Positions 1 to 10,224 of a stretch of DNA of 32,035 nt are shown one piece after another. The notes beneath the pieces were generated by a model. The model saw only the letters and a list, made by a program, of their open reading frames with translations, was not told where the DNA came from and did no database searches. The stretch spans positions 37,872 through 69,906 of the forward strand of contig VHZZ01003642.1 in the NCBI GenBank assembly GCA_009801015.1, in the 5' to 3' direction. Within the stretch, counting starts at the first letter, position 1; each line of letters opens with the position of its first letter. Made by a program: the position numbers and the translations under genes. The stretch comes from Silene noctiflora. Taxonomy: Eukaryota > Streptophyta > Magnoliopsida > Caryophyllales > Caryophyllaceae.

Positions 1-1000
1 TATATTCTGGAAATATATGTCCTTTTGAGATTGATGAATCCCAACACTCCTGACACCTCCACCTCGCCGACAACCCACCACCAGCAAACCCTTATTCTGC
101 AAAATTGATTTATAATTGCAATTGACCATAAACCCTAACTGATTAATGAAATTAATTAAATTTGTTTTCATTAATTAATAATAATTATAATACAATTAAG
201 TAATTTTCAAAATAAAATACTAATTATTCTAATGAAAAGTTTAATTCCATAATTTTCATTTTTTCTCTCTATCTTAATTTTCTCTCTTAATTTTACCTTT
301 AAAGTGAAGTAGAGATTCCGCCACATGTTTTATTATTATTGGTAGTGTATAAAGATACTATAAACTAAGTCTAACCTCTTCCAAGCCATTATCAACCAGC
401 TTTGCCCCTCCTAAAAACATGTCAATCACAAGTTATTTCACCCATTGACCAATTTTTCATCATCATTGTAACCTTCTCACCGACACGCATTTTACACCTT
501 ACTTCAACACAATCACCATCAATCAAAGAAAACCTCAAAAACTTAAGTTCCTAAATAAAACAAAAATGAATACTAGAAAACGGAGAAGAAAAACACTAAT
601 ATGACCAACAGTTTATAATAAACAAATCAAATACAATTTCTATAATCAAAGATTTTAGGAAACTGAATTTATTGTTTTTTTATAGGTAATAATGTGGAAA
701 TGAAAAGTGTAGTAAAACATAAACACGTACATTATGTTAGTTAGTATAAATATTATCGTAATATTATCAATGTTATATAATGATAATCCTAAAAGATGAA
801 AATATAGAACCGCACACTTTCAAACTTTATTACGGAGTATATAGGAAAACAATGGTCAATGATAAAAATAAGCTACGCAGGTATCAAATATTCATTTGAC
901 ATGTTTAATTTTATATCACAATTCTTAACGTTGAGGTAAGTAGTTCTAGGTTACATTGGTACGTTATTAGATCTACTTGCCCGTCTAATATTATAATACC
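1..1000. other. AT-rich unidentified flank
   Basis: No supportable gene is seen. The first ~110 bases are less AT-rich than the rest and, on the minus strand, contain an acceptor-like TTTTGCAG at about 107-114 followed by an open stretch. This could be the edge of an exon continuing beyond the window, but no domain is recognisable. The remainder is AT-rich with many A/T runs. The segment ends abruptly at 1001, where homology to the interior of the Athila-like LTR begins. Confidence 0.5.
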
Positions 1001-2255
1001 TTAGTCAATAAAGCAAGTTTTCGGGCAATGAGAAGGAACCCCCACGAGTCTAGACTAGCCCCCACGACATAGGGGGCAGCCAAGCCAAAGCAAGGAGGAA
1101 ACAGGGAGAACTCGAGCGAGCCAGCTGATAGGACTTCCCCCACGCAAAGAAAGGAGCCGCATGAGATACTCTAGCTCTAGCAAGGCTTTGAATTTCCTCA
1201 AGGGGCCTAATCGGTATTTAAGCCCTTAGTTAACCCTAAAACTTGTACTTAATATAAATAGCTCATGTAATTAGAATGAAGGGGGAGATCATCTAGAATC
1301 ATCTTAGGGACTTCATATTATCTTAGACTACTCTCTAATTATCTTAATTACATTCTAATCTTTCCTTAATTATTGTTCAAGCAATCTTAGATCTAGTTTG
1401 GTATTTGAATAATTCTTGGATTTGTATTGAAGAATTGACAACTCTTCATCATCAATCAAAGCTTTCTTCTATTGTTCTTCCATTTTCTTTTTTCATCTTA
1501 AATTGGTATAATTCCTTTACTCTTTATTTAATCCTTTGTTAATTATTTTACTCAATCATCATGTTTATGCTTGTTAAGATGTTTGACAATATTATTGACA
1601 TGTTTACCATGATGATGTGTGAGTAGTCCTCTAGCTAGGGTTAGTGGGGGATTAGGGGAGTAAACATGGGTTGGATCTATGCTTAATGAGTTCATATGAA
1701 TGATTGTATGTTGTGTTTTCAACTTATGCACATGTATTTTTGATGAAATGCTTGATTGACAACCTAGCATGATTCTTTATCTTTTCAACAAGACTTGTAA
1801 GACATAACTAACTCAAGGGTTGTTAGACCATGCATATAGATGAATAAGGAGAATCAAGTCATTGTAGGTGTCGTAAGCTATAAACCAACTCGACTTCGAG
1901 ACCTAAGTCTCTCTATGGATTGTAAGACATAAATCAACTCGATCCTAACACAACCATGATTGTTTGTTTGACTCGTTATTATGATTATACCATGACTCCA
2001 CTATGAACCTATGACACCCTAGTACTTTTAATCATTTGTTTACATCTCTATTTACTTGCCTTGTTATTTCATATGTTTACATTTTCGTTGTAGTAGTTTA
2101 GTTTACATCTCAAACCCAACTTGTGACACAAAGACATAGCTACTTGCATTGATAACCGTTTGATGAACCGTCCCTTGGGATCCGACCTCTACTTACTACT
2201 TGTTAGTTTTTTGAGTAAAAATATTGTTTGATAGCTTTGACACGAGCCTCTATCA
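1001..2255 (+). repeat. 5' LTR of the Athila-like element (5'-truncated)
   Basis: This segment aligns by eye along its whole length with 10142-10219, 12865-13792 and 25761-26009, and both total 1255 bp. It ends in CTCTATCA three bases before the primer site. The homology starts abruptly at 1001, inside the LTR as judged from the right copy, where a TGAT start is found at 9915; about 227 bp of the left end is therefore missing. A TATA box lies at 1253-1260. Confidence 0.85.
1253..1260 (+). promoter_or_regulatory. Putative TATA box in the 5' LTR
   Basis: TATAAATA occurs in a conserved LTR block just before the segment running into U5. The same motif is kept at 13041-13048 in the 3' LTR. This is the usual position for the LTR promoter; activity is inferred only. 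Confidence 0.5.
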
Positions 2256-2258
2256 AAA

Positions 2259-2276
2259 TGGTGCCGCTGTCGGGGA
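2259..2276 (+). other. Primer binding site, tRNA-Asp type
   Basis: TGGTGCCGCTGTCGGGGA lies three bases after the LTR end. It differs at three positions from the complement of the 3' end of plant tRNA-Asp, the primer used by Athila-type elements. Two of the three differences are C-to-T changes, as expected from ageing of methylated DNA. Confidence 0.8.
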
Positions 2277-2459
2277 CGATGTATTATTGAATTTTTATCG
2301 TTTATTGTTTTTTATTTGTGTCTTTCTTTACCTTGGATAAATCAATTCCTTAAGGTGGTTCTAATTGTTTTCTAGTATTTAATATTTTGCATCCCTTGGA
2401 GGTTACGAAACAATCACCTACCTATTGATCTCGAGATTGAGAGAACGTTGAGAGGTATA

Positions 2460-4022
2460 ATGAGAGCCCTTAGAGGTGCTTCTACTTCAACAACGAAGGA
2501 GCCTAGCTTAGGTATTGAAGGACTTGTAGACGTAGGGATTATCCAAGTAGAAAGAGTTGAGTTTACCAATCCTTTTGCAAGATAAGGAAAGAGCAACCCA
2601 ATACCAAACCAACCACAAAACCAACCAATCATGCCTAAATTCTCATCACATTCCGTACCAACCGAGGGGGACCTACCTAATGGTACTCCAACACCCACTT
2701 ACTTGACCGGAAACTTTATGGCGAAATCCGCTTTCATACAACTTGTTGAAAGAAGTCAATTCGGGCGAATGCCTAGTGAAGATCCACATCTTCACATGGA
2801 AACTTTTTGTGACTATTGCGAAGCTATTTCTCAAACGGGGGTAACACAAGACCAAATTCAATGGGTGTTTTTTCCTTTTTCCTTGATTCGAACCATGAAA
2901 CAATGGTTGAAGAGTCTAGAGAAGACCACCCTTGGCATCGATTCTTAGAAGAAGCTAACACATGCCTTTTACAAGAAGTTTTACCCACCAGAGAAGACTA
3001 ATATGCTTAGCGCCCAAATCACCGGGTTTAAGCAAAGAGATGAAGAGTCTCTACAGGAGCCTTGGGAAATATTCAAAGCTACTTGTCGTTCTTGCCCTCA
3101 TCACGAGCTAACCGAATGGTTTTTGGTCCAACAATTTTGGAACGGGTTATTTGAAAACTCAAGAAATGTGCTTAACATTGGTTCCAATGGAAGGTTTACC
3201 GAGGTGGATGACAACCAAACTTGGGCCGAGATTGAGGAGATGGCGGTCCATAACTCTCAATATAGTAGGCCACAAAAAGCTACTAGGGAAGGGAGACATG
3301 AAGTAGACTCCGTCACACAATTGAGTGCCGAATTGAGTGCACAATTGTGCTCTCATATCGATACCATGAATTTGAATTTTTATAAGGCTGTGGCCAAAAT
3401 GAATGAAGCTTCAAATTCATCCAAGCAACAACCGGTTCAACATGTCAATGCAATGGAAATGACACCTTTTATCCCAAGTGGAGTATGTGATAATTGTGGA
3501 ACATTGAGACATGATCAATAAGAGTGTATGGGCACAACCGAACAAGTAAATGTTTTCCAAGCATACAAGAGTGGCACCCCTTACTTCAACTTCTACAATG
3601 AGAACACCAAATTCCATCCAAACCTCTCATACAAGAGTCAAAACACTCAAAACCCACAACCATTACTAAAAGACCATTCTACAACAAAAACCAAGGATTT
3701 CAAAGCCAAACCTCTTACAATCAACCCAATGACCAAGCTTTCGATGTTCAAAAAGCGGTTTTGCAAATGCAAAAGAATGAACAAGATTTCTTTGCTCAAA
3801 TGCAAAAGGATATTCAAACCAAGGACATCACCATCAACAACATCTTTGCTCATAACAAGATGATGGAAACTCAATTGACTCAATTGGCCTTTTCGAGTTC
3901 CCAAAGAAAAAACGGACAATTACCTCCCTAAAGTAATCCCCCCTACAAGGCATGAAACCAACAATGTCATTCACTTGAGGAGTGGTACACATTATGAGGG
4001 ACCTAAGGAGCCTATTGAATAA
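2460..4022 (+). pseudogene. Athila-type gag, broken
   Basis: The structural capsid-nucleocapsid polyprotein of a Ty3/gypsy element. From an ATG at 2460 one frame runs through a recognisable retrotransposon gag domain at about 2700-3260, with motifs such as AFIQLVERSQF, SEDPHLH, FPFSL and FKQRDEESLQEPWEIFK. It ends in a CCHC zinc knuckle at 3488-3529 (CDNC..H..C). In-frame stops lie at 2583-2585, at 2946-2948 where the family usually has Trp, and at 3519-3521 inside the knuckle. The frame shifts near 3730-3770. Further on, the VIHLRSGTHYEGP motif (about 3968-4010) marks the typical Athila gag-pol junction. The spacing is normal for the lineage, so the gene decayed by point changes and small indels. 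Confidence 0.85.
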
Positions 4023-4144
4023 GATGTTGTTGAAGGAAATGCTACGTCAAAGGATGCAATGCAAGATAAAGTTTTGGAATAAAGAAATAAGTCGAAACTT
4101 TAAGGAAAAACACCAAGGTAGTAGAACCTACTACAAGTGAATCA

Positions 4145-4854
4145 TTGAAGAAGAGGAATGAAGAGAAGGGCAAAGAGGTTGAAAGAGAACCTATTGTGAT
4201 TATACTACCCTTTCCAAGTCGTCAAGCCAAGCCTAAAGTTGATGAGCAATTTAGGAAATTCATGGAGATTGTGGAAAAATTGGAGGTTTTTATCCCTTTT
4301 ACAGAGCTTATTACTCATGTACCGGCTTATGCGAAATACATGAAGGATATTGTTACCAATAAGAAGTCCATTAGAAGGTCGAAAACTATAGCTTTCACTG
4401 GCACAAGTAGTGCCATTATTCAAGGAAATTCCCCACCCAAGCTTGAAGATTTGGGAATTTTTTCCATCCCATGTACCATTGGTGACACTACAATCGACAA
4501 GGCGTTATGTGACTTAAGTGCTAGGGTAAGTGTCATGCCATAGTCGTATGTGAGAATTTAGGAGTGGGGGAATTGAAGTGTACTAGCATGAGGTTGCAAA
4601 TGGTGGATCGCACCACGAAAAAACCACAAGGGGTATGGGAAGACGTGCCCATAAGAGTTGGAAAATTCTTCATACTAGTGGACTTTGTAATTGTGGATAT
4701 GGTGAAAGATTTTAACATACCAATCATTTTGGAAAAGCCATTTCTATACACCGTCGGAGCGGTGATTGATGTTGAGGTCGGTGATGAAAAGATAACCTTC
4801 AACCTTAACAAGACAATGAGAGCTCCAATTTTAAATGAACCATGTTATGGTTAA
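4145..4854 (+). pseudogene. Athila-type retropepsin (aspartic protease), broken
   Basis: The protease part of the pol polyprotein. The first half (4145-4543) has the family-typical run FSIPCTIGDTTIDKALCDL just before the active site. The active site reads DLSA where relatives usually have DLGA, so a conserved glycine is changed. A stop at 4541-4543 and a frameshift follow. The second half (about 4560-4854) continues with MRLQMVDRTTKKPQGVWEDV, VGKFFILVDFVIVDM and the conserved IILEKPFLYT. It then ends in a stop, and no reverse transcriptase domain follows. It is recognised by comparison with the Athila lineage. Function is clearly lost. Confidence 0.8.
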
Positions 4855-6228
4855 TCACTATAATCAAGAAAGTGATAAGAAGAAGCCAAACCTCCATCTT
4901 AGAATCCTATCAAGGAAGAAATTCCTAGTAGGAAGGACAAAGAGGAATTGCTAAATTGGAAGAAAGAAGTTGATGACATAGAGATAGCTCTATTTGGAGA
5001 ACTTGGAATTTTTCATGACAAGACCAAGGAAGAGATCTTACATAGCTCACTTACCATGACAAGCAACAATGAAGGCCTTGATGGCCAAGTTGACGAGAAA
5101 CAAGAGATGACTATGCCTACCCATAGTCTTTACAATAAAGGAAGAGAGGTAAAAGAAGTTAGCGGTTTATGGGACTGTGAATTCGAGGGGTTGATCAATC
5201 CTTATGTCAGGAATGTAATAACCCTAAACCAATGCTATGTGGCTCCTTTTCATTAAAACTTTGACATGTGATCCTATATAAATGAAAGCTACAATGTGTC
5301 GAGGTCTACTCAAGATTTCTATCATAAATGCGAACAAGCCTTTGACTACTTCTATGGGGTGTTGAGCAACATCAACAACATCCTTGTCTTACCCCCTTGA
5401 TGAGCTTTAAAATGACGAGAGTTTGATGGAGTCCTCCCTAAACCACCATTTGTAAATATACTAACTTCTTAACTTGCATTTATTTAAGTTCATGCATTTA
5501 AGTTTTTGCATTACATTCGGTTACTTTGTTTTAACAAGTTTTTTATATGAGAGCAAGTGAGGGAGGGTTACTAATTGTGTTTGAAGTGTGTAGAATGCAA
5601 AAATCAACTTTGGGGAAGCATATGGCTAGGGTAGATGAGCCTATGGAGCGCAATCCTACGCTAGAAAGTTTGAAAAAGGAAGATTTGGACAAGTTTAGGG
5701 AAGAGTCCCCATGAGTTGGCCTCAACTCGTGGGAGTTGGATCCAAAGGAGACAACAAATAAAACTCTGTTTTCCAGCTTAAGCGAGCTAAGCTCAGCTCG
5801 AGCGAGCTACTTACCAGCTCGAGCGAGCTCCGTGATTGAAGAAAAAATCTGCTCCCTTGCTGCTACACGTATTTGATGGGGTTTCTTTCCTTTCCTTTCT
5901 CATTTCTAAAAACATCATTCAAACACAACACCCTTTTTCCTCTCAATATAACAAAACCCCAACATCAAAATCATCAATTACTCACCCAAATTCATCCTTA
6001 TTCATTTCAAACTTGCTCTTAACCAAATTAAATCACTCCTTTGTCAACATTTAGCCTTTCAAACATTCAAATCAACCAAATTCAACAAACAATTTCTAGG
6101 GTTTGAGCCAATTTAGAAAGTCCTCAATTAATTGTTCAAGAGCTTGAAATTGGAAGAAAGGAAGCACATTCAAGCAAATTCAAGGCTTGTTGATAGTAAT
6201 TCTATCAATTTTTCAAGGAGTATTCAAT
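4855..6228 (+). other. Spacer where reverse transcriptase, RNase H and integrase would be expected
   Basis: One open stretch at 4948-5256 (102 residues, acidic and lysine-rich, containing LNWKKEVDDIEIALFGELG) follows the protease. I see none of the RT, RNase H or integrase motifs in it or in other frames. The rest is non-coding, with a short triple repeat of AGCTCGAGCGAGCT-like words at 5775-5829. The segment resembles the untranslated region ahead of the ATHILA-type ORF. The missing pol domains suggest an internal deletion that was either old in the family or specific to this copy. Confidence 0.6.
5775..5829 (+). repeat. Three near-palindromic AGCTCGAGCGAGCT repeats
   Basis: Copies start at 5775 (AGCTTAAGCGAGCT), 5795 and 5816 (both AGCTCGAGCGAGCT), with a period of 20-21 bp. 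A related word, ACTCGAGCGAGCCAGCT, occurs in the 5' LTR near 1112 and in the 3' LTR near 12897. Function is unknown. Confidence 0.7.
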
Positions 6229-7855
6229 ATGGCAAGAACAAAAGGCAACACTCAAGCACCAAAAATCCAAAATTTGTCAAAAAGACAAAAGGTTTTGGCA
6301 TCCAAAGCTCTAGTAGTTCAAGAGGAAGCAAGGGAAAATGTTGGAGCTGTTGAGGAGGTCGTAACTACCATAACATCGGATATTGAGCAACTCAAAGAAT
6401 TTCCGGAGGTAAAATTCCTTGATAATGGTCATAAGCAAGTCTTTAAATCCCTTAGAAAAAGGAAATTTGTTGCTACTAAGTTTGTTTGCCATGATACCTT
6501 GACCAAATTGGGTGTGCTTGACCAAACCAAAGCCTTTTTAGAGTCAATGGGTTTGTCCACCATCTTTGACATGAATGAATTGACATATCCTCCCTTACCT
6601 TAGAATTACTTAGTTCTTTGAAGATGTCTGGGTTGAGGATCGGAAATATGTTGAATTCCGACTCGAAAATGAATCAAGAAGGATGGCAAGGTCGACTTTT
6701 GGAAAGGTGTTTTGTCTTGAAAGCCAATGGCAATTCTTTAAGAAACCCCATAACTTTGATGCTAAGCTAATTTTGAAAGCAATTGTCGGCCGCGATTTCA
6801 CCTTTTATAAGGTGTGCCATGCTTTACATGTACAACATATGGGCATAAGGTATTGGCACCGAACTATTGACAGCACTCTAGTTGCAAGAAAAGAATCTGA
6901 TATCTTTTCGGAGTTAGACCTTGCTTACCTCGAGTCACATTTAAATGTCCATGGGAACTATAAGAGCAAGTATGATATCCTCCAATTGTTATTGGAAAGA
7001 TGGAGGGATATCCAAATTGGGAAGGGTAACACAGATTACATAGTGAATGGAGGCTTAATCACCAAGTTAGCAAAGCATTTTAACTTGTGGTTCAATGAAA
7101 ACAAACCCTACAATCCGGTTAAAGGAGGCAATATCCTTGATATGAGCATGCTAGCTCACAAGTTTCAATAGGTATGTCATGATAATACAACCGGGAAATA
7201 TGAGTAGCTTATCAAAGATTCCAAGTCCATGATCTTGCCAAGCAAAGTTTTTCGTATATCCGTGCAACGAGGTAACTACCTTTTTCCCGTTTATGACTAT
7301 GCAAAATCAATTATCAAGAAGTAACAAGCTCCCCAAGAAGACTCCTCCACTCTTATTATATCGCCTCACCCCTTTAAGTTTGAAGAGTTCACCGCCAACG
7401 ACCCAAATGTTGTTGAAGGAAATGACTACTTGACAAAATTAATGAAACATATCCATAAGAAGGCATACAAGGATAGGGTAAATATATATTATGCCTAATA
7501 TCCTCCACTTATTCACCTAGCTAGGCAAGGACTACTTGATCCTAAAAGTCCTTTGTCGGATTGGGTGGATAGGAAAGTGTTCTTTCCAAATGTCGACTGA
7601 GATGAGGGGGATGAGAGTCGTGTATCTAGAGTGAGGAGCGGTTTATTGATGAGAACGGTGATTATCTCGAAACAAGCAGTGATGAAAGTATTCATAGACA
7701 AAATGCTGAAGATGATGGTGACTCTAGCTCCATGGAAGAGAGCGAAGATGAGGCCACTGTGAGTAGTAGATGTTGATGAGTGGAAAAGTAATGGCCAAAA
7801 GGAGGACGACACACATGAGGAGATGATGGCTTCCATAGCATTGTTCCCTTGGTAA
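6229..7855 (+). pseudogene. ATHILA-type ORF downstream of pol position, broken
   Basis: The ATG at 6229 opens a lysine-rich start (MARTKGNTQAPK). The first frame runs to the stop at 6601-6603. After a frameshift, the reading continues from about 6615 through 6683-7171, containing FWKGV-like positions, YWHRTIDSTLV and VNGGLITKLAKHFNL. These features match the ATHILA ORF-1 family (Pfam PF03078 type) found in this retrotransposon lineage. Stops at 7169-7171, near 7204 and at 7322, and later frame changes, break the remainder. The last part (about 7500-7855) is rich in acidic residues. The molecular role of this family is not known; its place between pol and the 3' LTR has led to comparison with env genes. 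This copy cannot be translated whole. Confidence 0.75.
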
Positions 7856-9914
7856 ATCTTTATGACTCTCCTACCCCTCCTTTAGCTTCACTTTTATCTC
7901 ATGTTTATAGCTGCCTAAATTGCATTTATATTTATATACATCATGAGTAGCAGAGCCCATTTAGTGTGTCATTCTTGGTCCCTTCATGGCTATGAGTTCT
8001 AAAGTCCTAGCAACATAAAGGGACTCACACCTCGGTCCCATTGAGGTGACTATCTTTTTGCTCCCACCATGAATGACAAATTACTTTGCATGCATTTCAT
8101 ACATGGCCTACGGCCAAATATCCCCCGTTTTTGCACTAGTGATAGTGTTTCGATTGGTTTGGAGAAGATTTGCTCATAGGCAACCTAAGTTAATTCAAAT
8201 TAGCTTTCAAATTGACAGACCACATACATAACTTAGTTTAGCTAGATTACATCACTTGTATGTATGTCATATAGAATACGCATTACTAAAGCATTCATTC
8301 ATGCATTTGCATTGCATTCCTATATCCACTATTGTACATTGAGGAGAATGTCCGGAATAAGTATGGGGATGGGAATTATTATTCCAAAATCCATAAAAAT
8401 TTTAAAAACTTTGAAAAATCTAAAAATGTTCTTTGTTTTCATAGAAGAAAAATCCTAAAAATTTCAAAAATCGAAAAAAATGTAGCATAGAATTGTATAT
8501 ACTTGTGTGTTTGTCACTCTTTTCACATAGGGACTATACCACATTCGAGACATCATTAAGGGATTTATGAAAAACTGCACGGTATGATCGCTCCAATCTC
8601 TTCTCCCTTCTTTTTATGTTAATGACAATGTGGTGAATTTTTGCATTGAAGTTTGGTTAATATGTGATGTTAAGAGTTGCATTAGATTACTTGCCACGTA
8701 GTTCATTAGAGTATGTGCATTAGATTTGTATATATATAGGTTGCATCATAGCATATGGTTGCATTTAGCAAAAAATTTGAAAATATGAGAAACTTGACAA
8801 GTGTGCATAGGCCATTGTAGATACTCTTTCTACTTAGCACTTTGTTTGATAGAATAGTCTTAAAACACCGTTTTTAGTGCCATTATAGCATTGTTTGACC
8901 CATGTACAAGAGCCTAGTCAAGAGTACCTTGTGGTGTGATAATTCTTTGGATACAGTTTATTCCTAGGTGACCCTTGATGCCATGCAACCATTATTTCAC
9001 TTCTACTATCATTATTTTGTCAACAAAATGAAATGGGAACCATAATCATCAAATTGAGTTCAAATGCCAAATGAAAGCCAAAGAGTTTGAAAGTATTGTT
9101 AAGAAAATCCCAAGTCCTTGACTAGGGGATGCACATGGAGGCTTTTATGCTTTTCTAGATCACCCTCACTACATATGGGGTCGCTCTCAATGTCGCTTCG
9201 GCGAGGAATTATGTATTGTCGGTCACCGCCACGTCCCTAAGTCATTGACAAAGCAATCAAATGGGATAAATGCACTTATTGTCAAATGTTACAAAAATGG
9301 GGGAAAAATACCCAAAGAAAAAGCAAACCACAAATGTGATACTCATGTACTTCAAATCCTTCCTTTTACCCAATTGATGGTCCTATCTTTTTTGCATGGA
9401 GAAGAGGGGACGACCCTTCATTTTATCTAGACAAGAGGGGGAATTATGTGATCCTACAGTGTTTTCTAACGCTATAAGGATCTTACTCTTGACGAAAATA
9501 TCTAGTAATTGTGGACAAACGTAGCCTAGTTTAACACTACTTGGAGGTGATTTCTTTCTATCCTTTTAAACCTAGTGGTTTGTAAAACTAGTATCTACGA
9601 TGGAGTATGTGCCCTTAGACCGTTTCTCTATTAGTGCTTCCGCCACTTAGATGAGGAAAGTGGCTATTCTTTTGTAGATGCATCATGTGATATGATTACG
9701 TGCTTAAAGTAGTTAGCATCGCCATTTTGGCAAGCCTCGCCTTGCCTTGGAAGAAGGCATTATACCTCATTGATGTTTTTTTGTGAATTGAAGAGGCGAA
9801 GTGAGACCCGATAATTGTCTATCATCGGCTATATTATTAGAGTAGTTTAAATAAGGGTCATATTTCTAGTCACCTCTTTACTCGAGATGAGCAAAGGTTC
9901 GGTTTGGGGATATT
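7856..9914 (+). other. 3' non-coding region of the Athila-like element
   Basis: No credible gene is present. Around 8337-8375 is ACATTGAGGAGAATGTCC followed by AAGTATGGGGATGGG, a motif commonly seen ahead of the 3' LTR in Athila-like elements. A second purine tract, AAGAGGGGGAA, is at 9433-9443. The segment ends in CAAAGGTTCGGTTTGGGGA (9892-9910), which I take as the likely polypurine tract, four bases before TGATGTG at 9915. Confidence 0.55.
9892..9914 (+). other. Probable polypurine tract of the Athila-like element
   Basis: A G/A-rich run ending GGTTTGGGGATATT directly precedes TGATGTG. The start TGAT at 9915 and the end ATCA at 26006-26009 form a short inverted pair, as LTR ends normally do. 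Two other purine tracts exist (9433-9443 and about 10116-10142), so the start is likely but not certain. Confidence 0.5.
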
Positions 9915-10224
9915 TGATGTGACTCGTATTCACGCATATTTAGTCCTCTAACTAGCCTAGTTCTACATGCTTTTACGTAATTATAAGGTTCGTTTCTTGT
10001 CTTTAGCTTCCTATTTGCTATTCTAGAAGGTTTTGGTGCCTTTGGTAGGAAAAGAGTGCTAACGTTGCTTGATTGGAGCATTTCGGAACTAAATTGATCG
10101 CATCCAACGACCAAGAATCAAAGAGGAGACCGAGATTAAAGGCCTTAGTCAATAAAGCAAGTTTTCGGGCAATGAGGAGGAACCCCCACGAGTCCAGACC
10201 AGCCCCACGACTTAGAAGGCAACC
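9915..10224 (+). repeat. 3' LTR of the Athila-like element, piece 1 of 3
   Basis: The LTR begins TGATGTGACTCG. From 10142 it aligns with the left LTR from 1001. It is interrupted at 10224, after CAACC (10220-10224), by the reversed solo LTR. CAACC here and CAGCC at 12865-12869 are the 5-bp target duplication, with one difference. Confidence 0.7.

Noticed and set aside
1..114. Minus-strand exon at the left edge
   Set aside because: It has an acceptor-like site and better composition, but too short a stretch is in the window and no protein family is recognised.
145..190. ATTAATGAAA...TTTTCATTAAT inverted repeat as a regulatory hairpin
   Set aside because: It is built only of A/T-rich words in an AT-rich region and is expected by chance.
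9433..9450. AAGAGGGGGAA followed by TGTGATCC as polypurine tract and start of the 3' LTR
   Set aside because: Plausible, but TGTG does not pair with the ATCA end at 26009, whereas TGAT at 9915 does and is preceded by a G-rich tract. The alternative is kept open in the boundary confidence.
10116..10142. Purine-rich run just before the point where LTR homology begins, as polypurine tract
   Set aside because: The LTR would then start CCTTAG, without TG, and the flanks at 1000 and 26010 show no 5-bp duplication. Truncation of the left LTR explains the edge better.
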